Source: an uncultured Anaerotruncus sp. | GTDB taxonomy: Bacteria > Bacillota > Clostridia > Oscillospirales > Ruminococcaceae | DNA length: 39,112 bases | Reading direction: 5' to 3' | NCBI GenBank assembly: GCA_944385965.1 | Contig: CALWZG010000065.1 | Location: forward strand, 1 to 39,112 | Shown: positions 7,599-15,054 of the stretch, one piece after another | Layout: the number at the start of each line of letters is the position of its first letter | How positions within the stretch are numbered: position 1 is the stretch's first letter | Notes under the pieces: generated by a model | Databases searched by the model: none | What the model saw: only the letters and a program-made list of their open reading frames with translations | Told to the model about the DNA's origin: nothing | Program-made: the position numbers and the translations under genes

Positions 7599-8906
7599 AT
7601 GTTATTTACAGATTTGCCAGCGTTTTACGCCCGCCTGGATTCCAGGTATCTCGTGACAAACAATCAGCTTCAATCCGCCACCTATACCAATGTGGACTGC
7701 AATTTCGTGTTCAGCGCGGAGTTCGCCCGGCACAGATGGTTCAACTATAAAGAGGGCTTCTCTCCCCGGCTGGTGAGCAGAATCTTTGACGGGTATCAGC
7801 TCACCGCTTCCAGTGTGGTCTGCGACCCCTTCTGCGGCGCCGGAACCACCTTGGCCACGGCCAAAGCCAGAGGAATCCCATCCATTGGGTTTGAGGTGAA
7901 CCCCTTCGCCGCCTTTATCACCCAGGTGAAAACCGCTGATTACACAGAGGAAGATTTCCAGCAGTTCCAGTCCCTGCTGGAAAGGCTTGGGAAAATTGAC
8001 CCGGCGGCTCCTCAAAAGCTGCCGGACAACGCCTATCTCTGCCGCGTCTTTGACCAGGAGATGCTGCTGGTCCAGCTGAATATCCAAGACTTCATTCACA
8101 AGCTGCCGGATTGTAAGGCCAAGCAGCTGCTGCGTTTCGCTTGGCTTTGCACCCTTGAAAGCTGCTCCTTATACAGAAAAGCCGGAAATGGGCTGAAGAA
8201 AAAAAATAAGCCCCCCGCCTACCCTTCTGGAAAAGCCTTGGAGTTGGCTTATGCAAAAATTCGGGAAAAGGCGGAGGCAATGATAGAGGACTATTCTCCT
8301 CAGGATACGGGACCGGTTCCAAAACTTTTTGAGGAGAGCGCTGCCCAGCTTTCCAAGCGGGTGGACAGAAACAGTCTGGATTTGGCCTTATTCTCCCCCC
8401 CTTATGCCAACTGTTTTGATTACACAAAAATTTATTATTTGGAGCTTTGGTTTGGGGGGTTTATTCATTCTTCGGCGGAACAGAAAAGCATCCGCATGAA
8501 CTCGGTCCGCTCCCATTGCCACGCCACCTGGCCGGAACGGTATACCAGCTTTCATCTGCCGGAGTTAAATGACCAGCTGCTGCCCCTGCTGAAAGAACAA
8601 AAGCTTTGGACCAACCGCATCCCGGAAATGCTCAACGGCTATTTTGCGGATATGGAGGAGGTCCTCCGCCAGATTCACGCCGCCTTGGTTTCTGGGGGAC
8701 ACTGCGCCATTGTGGTGAGCAACTCCGCCTACGCTGGGGTGATTATCCCAACCGACCTGTTTCTGGCTATGATTGGGGAGCGGCTGGGCTTTGAGGTTGA
8801 GGAGATAGAGGTGCAGCGGCTGATTATCACCAGCTCCCAGCAATACAAAAAAACCGAGCATCTGCGGAAATATCTCCGTGAGAGTATCGTGAAGCTAAAA
8901 AAGTGA
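7599..8906 (+). CDS. DNA amino-methyltransferase, first of a tandem pair (M1)
   Basis: A 435-aa S-adenosylmethionine-dependent DNA methylase. DPFCGAGTT at residues 76-84 is the AdoMet-binding motif I, and FEVNPFAAF just after it supplies the acidic residue that holds the ribose. FSPPYANCFDY at 265-275 is catalytic motif IV. SPPY points to N4-cytosine or N6-adenine rather than C5-cytosine methylation. Motif I comes before motif IV, with about 180 residues between them as probable target-recognition region. It is followed after nine bases by a paralogue of the same layout (8916-10184). Two methylases are expected when the recognition sequence is asymmetric, one per strand. Confidence 0.9.
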   Translation: MLFTDLPAFYARLDSRYLVTNNQLQSATYTNVDCNFVFSAEFARHRWFNYKEGFSPRLVSRIFDGYQLTASSVVCDPFCGAGTTLATAKARGIPSIGFEVNPFAAFITQVKTADYTEEDFQQFQSLLERLGKIDPAAPQKLPDNAYLCRVFDQEMLLVQLNIQDFIHKLPDCKAKQLLRFAWLCTLESCSLYRKAGNGLKKKNKPPAYPSGKALELAYAKIREKAEAMIEDYSPQDTGPVPKLFEESAAQLSKRVDRNSLDLALFSPPYANCFDYTKIYYLELWFGGFIHSSAEQKSIRMNSVRSHCHATWPERYTSFHLPELNDQLLPLLKEQKLWTNRIPEMLNGYFADMEEVLRQIHAALVSGGHCAIVVSNSAYAGVIIPTDLFLAMIGERLGFEVEEIEVQRLIITSSQQYKKTEHLRKYLRESIVKLKK

Positions 8907-8915
8907 GGATTCATC

Positions 8916-10184
8916 ATGAGCGAAATCATCAGGCTGGATGATTTTCCCCTGTATCCAGACCAGGACCAAATTTACGAAATCATCCCCGACAAGTCGAAAA
9001 TCGTGGCGTCAACCAACCGGCTGTTTAATAAATACCCCACACGGTATATCTCAGCGGTTCCCCGGTTCGCCATCCAGCGGTATTCCTCACCAGGGGATTA
9101 TGTGATAGACCCTTTCTGCGGCTCCGGAACCACCGCCATCGAGGCCATGCTCCTTGGCCGCAACCCGGTTTCAGTAGAAATCGACCCCTTCGCCCGCCTG
9201 CTGATTCAGGTCAAAACCACCATCTACACCTCTGAGGATTTTCAGGAGCTTGAGCAGGTTGTGGAGGAGCTAAGAGGGCTGAGTCCAGATTCCGCCGTGG
9301 AGTATCCCCGCCCCTCCATACACAATCTGGAAAAGTGGTTCACCCAGGACGCCATCCAAAAGCTGTCCTTTCTGAAATATCAGATTGATACCCTGGCCAA
9401 AAATAACCAGAAAATCCACGATTATCTATATGTGGTTCTGGCTGCCATTGTGAGAAAAGCCTCCAACGCTGAGGAGGTCTCTCCCAAACCTTATATCTCC
9501 ACCCGGTTTCCCAAAACCCCAGGGGACGCTATTGAATTGTTCTTTAAAACGGAAGCCCTTTACCGGCCGGCCATTGGGGAGTTCTCCCTGGCGGCGGCTC
9601 CTCTGGGTGTGAGGGGCTCCATTCTGCCAAGCAATGACGCCAGAAACATCGCCTTCCAGCATCCTATCCAGCTGGGAATCACCTCCCCGCCCTATATCAA
9701 CGCTTATGACTATGTGCGGAGTTTGAAATTTGAGGACCTATGGCTGGGGCTGGCGGATGAGCAGCAGCTCCGGACCAACAGGATGTCCTACATAGGCACC
9801 GAACTGGCCCGCTCCTTCTATACCCAATTCCAATACGCCAGCCAATCCCCTACCCTGGCAGGGCTTGTGAATCAGGTTCAGCAGGTGGACCAGAAACGGG
9901 CCAGAATGATTATGACCTATTTTGAGGATATGGCCAAAAACATGGAGGCCATCCGGGGGGCTTTAAAAAGGGGTGGGCACTATGTCCTTGTGGTGGGAGA
10001 CAGCACCATCCGGGGACAGCGGATTCCCACCGCAAAAGTTCTGGCTGAGCTGGCGGTGCGCAATGGATATGACTTTGATTTGAGCTTTAAATATGTCATT
10101 CGGGATAGGTACCTCCATCTGCCCCGTTCCGGCAGAGGAGGCATCATCCAATACGATGAGATTCTGTGCCTGACCAAACGGTAA
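8916..10184 (+). CDS. DNA amino-methyltransferase, second of a tandem pair (M2)
   Basis: A 422-aa methylase paralogous to M1. Motif I is DPFCGSGTT at residues 65-73, followed by VEIDPFARLLIQVKT. M1 has NPFAAFITQVKT at the same place, which shows common descent. Motif IV is TSPPYINAYDY at 257-267; TSPPY is the form most often seen in N4-cytosine enzymes. The C-terminal GHYVLVVGDS block is shared in form with M1 (GHCAIVVSNS). The middle regions differ strongly, as expected if each recognises a different strand of one asymmetric site. The ribosome site GAGGA lies close before the ATG, and the gene begins nine bases after M1. Confidence 0.9.
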   Translation: MSEIIRLDDFPLYPDQDQIYEIIPDKSKIVASTNRLFNKYPTRYISAVPRFAIQRYSSPGDYVIDPFCGSGTTAIEAMLLGRNPVSVEIDPFARLLIQVKTTIYTSEDFQELEQVVEELRGLSPDSAVEYPRPSIHNLEKWFTQDAIQKLSFLKYQIDTLAKNNQKIHDYLYVVLAAIVRKASNAEEVSPKPYISTRFPKTPGDAIELFFKTEALYRPAIGEFSLAAAPLGVRGSILPSNDARNIAFQHPIQLGITSPPYINAYDYVRSLKFEDLWLGLADEQQLRTNRMSYIGTELARSFYTQFQYASQSPTLAGLVNQVQQVDQKRARMIMTYFEDMAKNMEAIRGALKRGGHYVLVVGDSTIRGQRIPTAKVLAELAVRNGYDFDLSFKYVIRDRYLHLPRSGRGGIIQYDEILCLTKR

Positions 10185-10211
10185 CAGACATGGAGGGAAC
10201 GGAGGGATTTT

Positions 10212-11012
10212 ATGGAGCTGCAAGGTTGGGAATATGTTGGGAGAAATCTGGGGCCTGAGTTTCACAAGCAATTTAAAGCCATGATGGAGGCCCTTTCCCA
10301 GCCGGAATTTGTAAACGGCCGTGTGTGGAATCGGGAACTCCAAACCGCCTTGGCCCTTCAGATACCAGTCTCCTCCGATGGGGCGGTGCGCACCTTGAAG
10401 CGGATGTGTGAGACCTTCGGGTTGATACAAAAAAACGCTTTCTCCTACAAAAAAGTCCCAGCATGGGACACCCTTCTCACAAAGGGAGGTCAGCTTGTTT
10501 TCAATCTGGCTGTTCTGGAGGATGGTTTGCGAAACGCTCCCGGCCTGTCCAGTCTGACGCGGGAACAGGGGCTGAGAGAGGTAAAGCGCATCTATGAGGA
10601 ATTTTATTGTGACGCTCTGGCCCGCTGCTATTACACCTATGGGGACGGAAGCCATCTCTGTCCTCTCCGCGCCACCCTGAAAGCTCTCAAAAAGTTCGGC
10701 AGCCTGGATAAGTGGGAATGGTATCTTTTAAACACCTGTATCCAGCACGACGATGACCCCACGGAAGAAGCCCGCTTGGAATCCGCTATAACGTCTTACC
10801 GGGATGGGCAATTCCAGTTCAGCATGAAAAATGTGGTGAAACACTCCAAAGGGCATCAATACATCCCCCAATACTTCGAGTACGCTGGTTTGGTCTATAT
10901 GACCCAGTTTCCAACCTGGCGAATCAGAGATTCTGACAGGCACAACGATTTAAAGAATATGGTTTTTCAGGATGATTTTCTGGACACCCTTTACAATGGA
11001 GGCAGCTTATGA
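10212..11012 (+). CDS. Unrecognised 266-aa protein of the restriction operon
   Basis: Not assigned to a family. It is soluble, without signal or membrane segments. Residues 10-90 read as helical with a winged-helix feel (GAVRTLKRMCETFGLIQ). Residues 150-175 contain LRATLKALKKFGSLDKWEWYL, reminiscent of the winged-helix repeats found in recognition domains of some type IIS nucleases; this is a weak resemblance judged by eye. Its stop overlaps the start of the AAA+ gene (ATGA at 11009-11012), so the two products are probably made in fixed ratio and may form one complex. Because the AAA+ partner lacks an N-terminal DNA-binding domain, this protein is a good candidate for the recognition subunit; that is inference. 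Confidence 0.75.
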   Translation: MELQGWEYVGRNLGPEFHKQFKAMMEALSQPEFVNGRVWNRELQTALALQIPVSSDGAVRTLKRMCETFGLIQKNAFSYKKVPAWDTLLTKGGQLVFNLAVLEDGLRNAPGLSSLTREQGLREVKRIYEEFYCDALARCYYTYGDGSHLCPLRATLKALKKFGSLDKWEWYLLNTCIQHDDDPTEEARLESAITSYRDGQFQFSMKNVVKHSKGHQYIPQYFEYAGLVYMTQFPTWRIRDSDRHNDLKNMVFQDDFLDTLYNGGSL

Positions 11013-12088
11013 ATCAGGACACAATCTACACCGCCATGGACCATTTAAGCGCTCTTTTGAATTACGCCTCTCCCCCACAGCAGCCGGAGGCTTCTTCCGG
11101 TTCCCTTGTCTTTCAAACCACCCTTCATCTTCCCTTTGACTATAACCGCATTGTATTCGGCGCCCCCGGCACCGGCAAAAGCCACACCATAAAAACAGAA
11201 GCCGACCAGCTGCTTTCTGGCGGCGGTATGTATGAGCGGGTTACCTTTCACCCAGATTACACCTATTTCCAGTTTGTGGGAGGATACAAGCCGGTTTCTG
11301 ATAAAAATGGGGAGGTACGCTATCAATTTGTTCCAGGCCCCTTTACCCGTATGCTGACCTCCGCCCTCATCAACGCCAGAACCAGCCAGCCTAAACCCCA
11401 TCTGCTGATTATCGAGGAGATAAACCGGGCAAAAGTGGCGGCGGTTTTTGGAGACCTGTTTCAGCTGCTGGACCGGGATGAGTTTGGGGTCAGTGAGTAT
11501 GAAATCCACATCAGCGAGGAAATGCGCCAGTACCTTTCAGAAAAGCTGAGCCTTCCCCCTGAGGAATTGACCCAGCTGAAGCTGCCCAACAATCTGTTTA
11601 TCTGGGCCTCCATGAACAGTGCTGACCAGGGGGTTTATCCCATGGATACCGCCTTTAAACGGCGGTGGGAGTTTACCTATCTGGGCATTGACACCAACCA
11701 GCATCTGGCCAAAGGCATCGTTACCTTAGGCGCTGGTGCTCACGCCAAGGAAATTGAATGGAATCAGCTCCGCAAGGCCATCAACGAATGGCTGTCCCTG
11801 GACTTCCATCTGAACGAGGACAAGCTGCTGGGGCCCTTCTTCCTTTCCACAAGGGTTTTAGCCAGCGGCGCTGATGGTCGGATACGCAATCAAAGCCGCT
11901 TTATCGAAACTTTTAAGAGCAAGGTACTTATGTATCTCTATGAGGATGCCGCGAAACAATATCGGGGACGTCTGTTCCCTGGCTGTGATTCCACCCGCTA
12001 TTCCCGTGTATGCGAGGCCTTTGACAGGCTTGGAATCGGCATCTTCGGCACCGAGTTTGAGACACTCTACGACCGCTTTGGAGTATGA
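11009..12088 (+). CDS. McrB/LlaJI.R1-like AAA+ motor subunit, short form
   Basis: A 359-aa ATP/GTPase of the McrB branch of AAA+ proteins, the motor that drives the nuclease subunit. Walker A is GAPGTGKS at residues 51-58. Walker B is LLIIEEINRA at 132-141. The McrB signature appears as MNSADQ at 202-207 where classical McrB has MNTADR, followed by the arginine-finger-like RRW at 218-220. Only about 50 residues precede Walker A, whereas McrB and LlaJI.R1 carry a DNA-binding domain of well over 100 residues there. It overlaps the previous gene by four bases and ends four bases before the nuclease gene. Confidence 0.92.
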   Translation: MNQDTIYTAMDHLSALLNYASPPQQPEASSGSLVFQTTLHLPFDYNRIVFGAPGTGKSHTIKTEADQLLSGGGMYERVTFHPDYTYFQFVGGYKPVSDKNGEVRYQFVPGPFTRMLTSALINARTSQPKPHLLIIEEINRAKVAAVFGDLFQLLDRDEFGVSEYEIHISEEMRQYLSEKLSLPPEELTQLKLPNNLFIWASMNSADQGVYPMDTAFKRRWEFTYLGIDTNQHLAKGIVTLGAGAHAKEIEWNQLRKAINEWLSLDFHLNEDKLLGPFFLSTRVLASGADGRIRNQSRFIETFKSKVLMYLYEDAAKQYRGRLFPGCDSTRYSRVCEAFDRLGIGIFGTEFETLYDRFGV

Positions 12089-12092
12089 TGGG

Positions 12093-13547
12093 ATGAAATT
12101 CATTTCGGCTTATATACAGGAACAAAGGCGTTATACCAAACAGGAGCTTCAAAAGATTTTTGACTTTACCTCCTGGGAAACAGAAGGGTTTATTCGTCTG
12201 CTGAACTCCTATGGGATTTTGAAAAAGGTCAGGGATTCCTCCTATCAGCTGGACTTGGCCCAATTGGCTGAGGCGGATTTTGAGTCCATAGAGATGGGGG
12301 AAGATAGCGGGTCTGGCCTGTATATTTTCAATTATGTGGGGGTGCTTCTGGTTGGCAATCGGGTGATTCAGTGTTTCCCAAAATACTTGGGAAATGTGAC
12401 CCAGCCAATTCAGGAGATGAAACAGATTTTAAAAGTGCTCCAAATGTATGGCGCGAAAAAACAAACCACCGGCCTTTCCTATGGAGGGGAACAATCAGGT
12501 TCATTTAACCCTTTGGCCGCTATGCTCTATATCCTGTCTGACTACCACGAAAATGGCCTATACGAAAATTTCCAGGAGCTTGTGGAAGAAAACGGCGAGG
12601 GGGAAATCCTGTGGGAAAGAACCATCTTTCAGGGATTTCCCATCATGCGGGACAACAAGCCTTATTATGTGGATTATTACTCCAGATGCACAGCCCAGGA
12701 TGAACAGGATTACTTTTCCAGGCTCCACAGCTGTATTGTGACAGACTGTTCCCATCAGCTGGAAGCCGCTGGCCTGCTCTCTTTATTTGAGCTTGCGGGC
12801 GCTGAGCCAAGCCAGGAGCGGCTGTCTGAGTTTGGGGAGCCGGATTCCATTCTCCGTCGTCTGGAGGGGGAGCTGAACATCCAATATAACAGCCGAAAAC
12901 AGCTGGTTTTGAGGACCCTTTACGCCTATATCGCCCATCAGTCTGGAAGCTCCTCCATGGAAGGGCTCAGCATGTATGGCACCACCTCTTTCCAGCTTGT
13001 ATGGCAAGAGGTATGCAGCTGCGTTTTTCGCAACAGACTGCATACCCCATTAGCTCAGCTTCCTATTGTACTTGCGCCAGGTTATGACAAGCAGGTGAAT
13101 TTGATTTCTTTAATCCCTTCCCCAAAATGGTTTGGGTACACCCCTCAGGGAAACCGCTTCCACAAGCAAGCCTCCGAAACACTGGTTCCTGACATCGTTT
13201 GTGTAACCCCTGACAGCTTCATCTTACTGGATGCCAAATACTACTGCCCTCAAATCGCTCCTGACCAACCGCTGCGGGGACAGCCCGGAGTAGGCGACAT
13301 CACAAAGCAGTATCTTTACCAATTGGCATTTAAGCAATTTATTTGTGACCACCAAATCCCAAACGTCAAAAACTGCTTTATACTCCCAGTGGCTGGTGAG
13401 CAGGTCATCAATCTCGGGGAGGTGTCCATGGAGATTTTGGACGCCATCCCGCTGGAACGCATCCAGCTCCGACAGGTTCCAGCCTCTCTCCTGTATGACC
13501 ATTACCTGAATCATTCCACATTGGAGGTCTCCTGTCTTTCTTTATAG
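12093..13547 (+). CDS. LlaJI.R2 / McrC-family restriction endonuclease subunit
   Basis: A 484-aa nuclease subunit. The N-terminal 60 residues look like a winged helix (YTKQELQKIFDF...GFIRLLNSYGIL). The central part has the LlaJI-type pattern GLYIFNYVGVLLVGNRVIQCFPKY and, later, NKPYYVDYYSRCTAQDEQDYFSRLHSCI. The C-terminus holds a PD-(D/E)xK nuclease core: PDIV at 366-369, LLDAKYY at 379-385, then QYLYQLAFKQF as the trailing helix. The start at 12093 lies four bases after the AAA+ stop with GGAG nine bases upstream; the frame also runs open further upstream inside the AAA+ gene but without family-like sequence. It should cut DNA only with the AAA+ partner. Confidence 0.9.
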   Translation: MKFISAYIQEQRRYTKQELQKIFDFTSWETEGFIRLLNSYGILKKVRDSSYQLDLAQLAEADFESIEMGEDSGSGLYIFNYVGVLLVGNRVIQCFPKYLGNVTQPIQEMKQILKVLQMYGAKKQTTGLSYGGEQSGSFNPLAAMLYILSDYHENGLYENFQELVEENGEGEILWERTIFQGFPIMRDNKPYYVDYYSRCTAQDEQDYFSRLHSCIVTDCSHQLEAAGLLSLFELAGAEPSQERLSEFGEPDSILRRLEGELNIQYNSRKQLVLRTLYAYIAHQSGSSSMEGLSMYGTTSFQLVWQEVCSCVFRNRLHTPLAQLPIVLAPGYDKQVNLISLIPSPKWFGYTPQGNRFHKQASETLVPDIVCVTPDSFILLDAKYYCPQIAPDQPLRGQPGVGDITKQYLYQLAFKQFICDHQIPNVKNCFILPVAGEQVINLGEVSMEILDAIPLERIQLRQVPASLLYDHYLNHSTLEVSCLSL

Positions 13548-13560
13548 CGCTCTTTCCCCT

Positions 13561-14169
13561 TTATTCATGCCGCTCCTCTAAATACGCAACCAGCCATTTC
13601 AACTGTATCCGTGCCGCCGATTCTACATCTTCTTTAAATAAAAATGGCATTGATTGCTCCGCGGAGTTACGGCAGAGCAGAATCTCATGGAGCAAGTTGT
13701 AGAATACAGTGGGGGAAATTCGCTGGGCAGACAGCTCTGCCCTTTCCAGCAGCTTTCCATAGAATTTCTTCTGTTCCTGCTGAAACTGCTGGTAATGTTC
13801 TTTTCCAAGATGCCGAAATACCTCCATTTCCTCCGCCTGAGACATGATAAACAAACCATTTCTGCGGCTGTATAAGTACCGTTCCAAAAACTTTTCGATT
13901 CGTTCCTTCCAGCTCAGATTTTTTTTCGACATATCCTTTTCCAGCAGCTTATATAATATCTCTTGCTGATAGAGCATGATATTTAAAACCAATTCTTCTT
14001 TAGATGGATAAAATGTATAAAAAAACGGCTTCGAGATACCTACCTGCTGCAAAATCTCCGCCAGAGTGGTGGCTTTGTATCCTTGCTTTGAAAATAGGGA
14101 TAAGCCACTTTCCAAGAGCTTCTGGCGTACATGTTCCTTTTCCTGCTTAGAGTAATACACTTTTGGCAT
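13561..14169 (-). CDS. TetR-family transcriptional regulator
   Basis: A 202-aa repressor-type regulator. The N-terminal DNA-binding domain is classical: VRQKLLESGLSLFSKQGYKATTLAEILQQVGISKPFFYTFYPSKEEL, with the helix-turn-helix at about residues 30-50. The remaining helical part is the ligand/dimer domain and suggests no ligand. The start at 14169 was chosen because a G-rich ribosome site (AAGGGGG) lies about eight bases upstream; the longer frame to 14241 has no such site. No efflux or enzyme gene lies beside it, so its target is not obvious. It converges with the nuclease gene with only 13 bases between. Confidence 0.9.
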   Translation of the reverse strand: MPKVYYSKQEKEHVRQKLLESGLSLFSKQGYKATTLAEILQQVGISKPFFYTFYPSKEELVLNIMLYQQEILYKLLEKDMSKKNLSWKERIEKFLERYLYSRRNGLFIMSQAEEMEVFRHLGKEHYQQFQQEQKKFYGKLLERAELSAQRISPTVFYNLLHEILLCRNSAEQSMPFLFKEDVESAARIQLKWLVAYLEERHE

Positions 14170-14589
14170 CCACTTAACCCCCTTATCAAGTTTCCATACA
14201 AGACCCTGTGACCAAACATTCTTCGGTAAATCGCTCGTCATGTTTTAGTCTATTTCAACAATTTTATTTTAACATATCATCTTAAAAATAGCAATATTTA
14301 TTTTAAAATTCCTTCCCCTTCATCTGTGCTCCTGAAAAGTTTCACAATATTACGCTCACAATTATGTCACATCGTTCAGTACAGCTTGGCTGTCGGGGAA
14401 CCTCCCTGGCTTGCTAATCAGTTTTTAGAAATCCTTGGGTCAACTCTCCAGTTTTACTTTTCCAACGGTTTCTGACTGTATTTTTTTTAGTGATATTTTA
14501 TCACCATATACACCCGTTTTGAACACCTTTCTTTTACAAAAACCACCCTGCAATACCATTTCCAACCTTATCACATAAAGGTTTTTTCA
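14170..14589. other. Non-coding A+T-rich gap upstream of tetR
   Basis: About 420 bases with no credible reading frame on either strand. It is markedly richer in A+T than its neighbours and probably holds the tetR promoter near 14190-14300. The only structured element noticed is the dyad GTGATA-TTT-TATCAC at 14490-14504. Confidence 0.5.
14490..14504. repeat. Inverted repeat, operator-like
   Basis: Two perfect 6-base arms, GTGATA and TATCAC, separated by TTT. The size and symmetry suit a dimeric regulator such as TetR, but the site is over 300 bases from the tetR start, so the link is weak. Confidence 0.3.
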
Positions 14590-14595
14590 TATAAA

Positions 14596-14633
14596 AAACA
14601 CGTCTTGGGAGAGAATGCTCCTAAGACGTGTTT
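14596..14633 (-). terminator. Terminator of the 101-aa gene
   Basis: Arms at 14596-14611 (AAACACGTCTTGGGAG) and 14618-14633 pair over 16 bp with one G-T wobble around a six-base loop. On the minus strand the stem is followed by a T-run, 16 bases beyond the stop of the gene at 14649-14954. Confidence 0.85.
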
Positions 14634-14648
14634 GTTTATATCGTTTCC

Positions 14649-14954
14649 TTATTTCTCCATCAGATAACGCTCAAGCCAGATGGACGCGATGTTCAAGGCA
14701 TCATATAAATTGTTCTTCTCGGTTTTTTTCGCCACCCGGTCTCTGGGACGAAGTTCCTCATTGGTGGATAAAATTTGAACCGCTACCTTGGTGGGCAGGC
14801 TCTCTCCCTGGAACTGTTCCTCCGACAAAATTTGCAGCATCGCCACATATTTATCAGAGGTATTCCCATAATAGATGGTTTTATCGCAGCGCACCAAAGG
14901 TTTTCCCTTAAACATCAGTGCGCCAGGTTTTGTAATCTTTTTCTCCACGGCCAT
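14649..14954 (-). CDS. Conserved small clostridial protein, unknown function
   Basis: A 101-aa soluble protein. The segment KPGALMFKGKPLVRCDKTIYYGNTSDKYVAMLQIL, followed by a strand-rich part with TKVAVQILSTNE and a C-terminal helix LYDALNIASIWLERYL, resembles a small conserved Ruminococcaceae family that I know only as hypothetical. No motif or metal site is evident. The start is uncertain: ATG at 14954 was preferred, GTG at 14957 or TTG at 14963 are alternatives, and no strong ribosome site precedes any. It stands between mutS2 and the tetR gap with its own terminator. Confidence 0.75.
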   Translation of the reverse strand: MAVEKKITKPGALMFKGKPLVRCDKTIYYGNTSDKYVAMLQILSEEQFQGESLPTKVAVQILSTNEELRPRDRVAKKTEKNNLYDALNIASIWLERYLMEK

Positions 14955-15054
14955 CACTCGCAATCTATCTAAATTTTTATTGGTCTATTTATTTATTTTA
15001 CCACAAAATGAGCATTGTGTAAAGGCTGAGACCCTGATAAATTTCAGTTTCAGC

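Noticed and set aside
11874..12092. Upstream in-frame extension of the restriction nuclease gene inside the AAA+ gene
   Set aside because: No ribosome site before it and no family-like sequence; the ATG at 12093 has GGAG nine bases upstream and gives normal layout.
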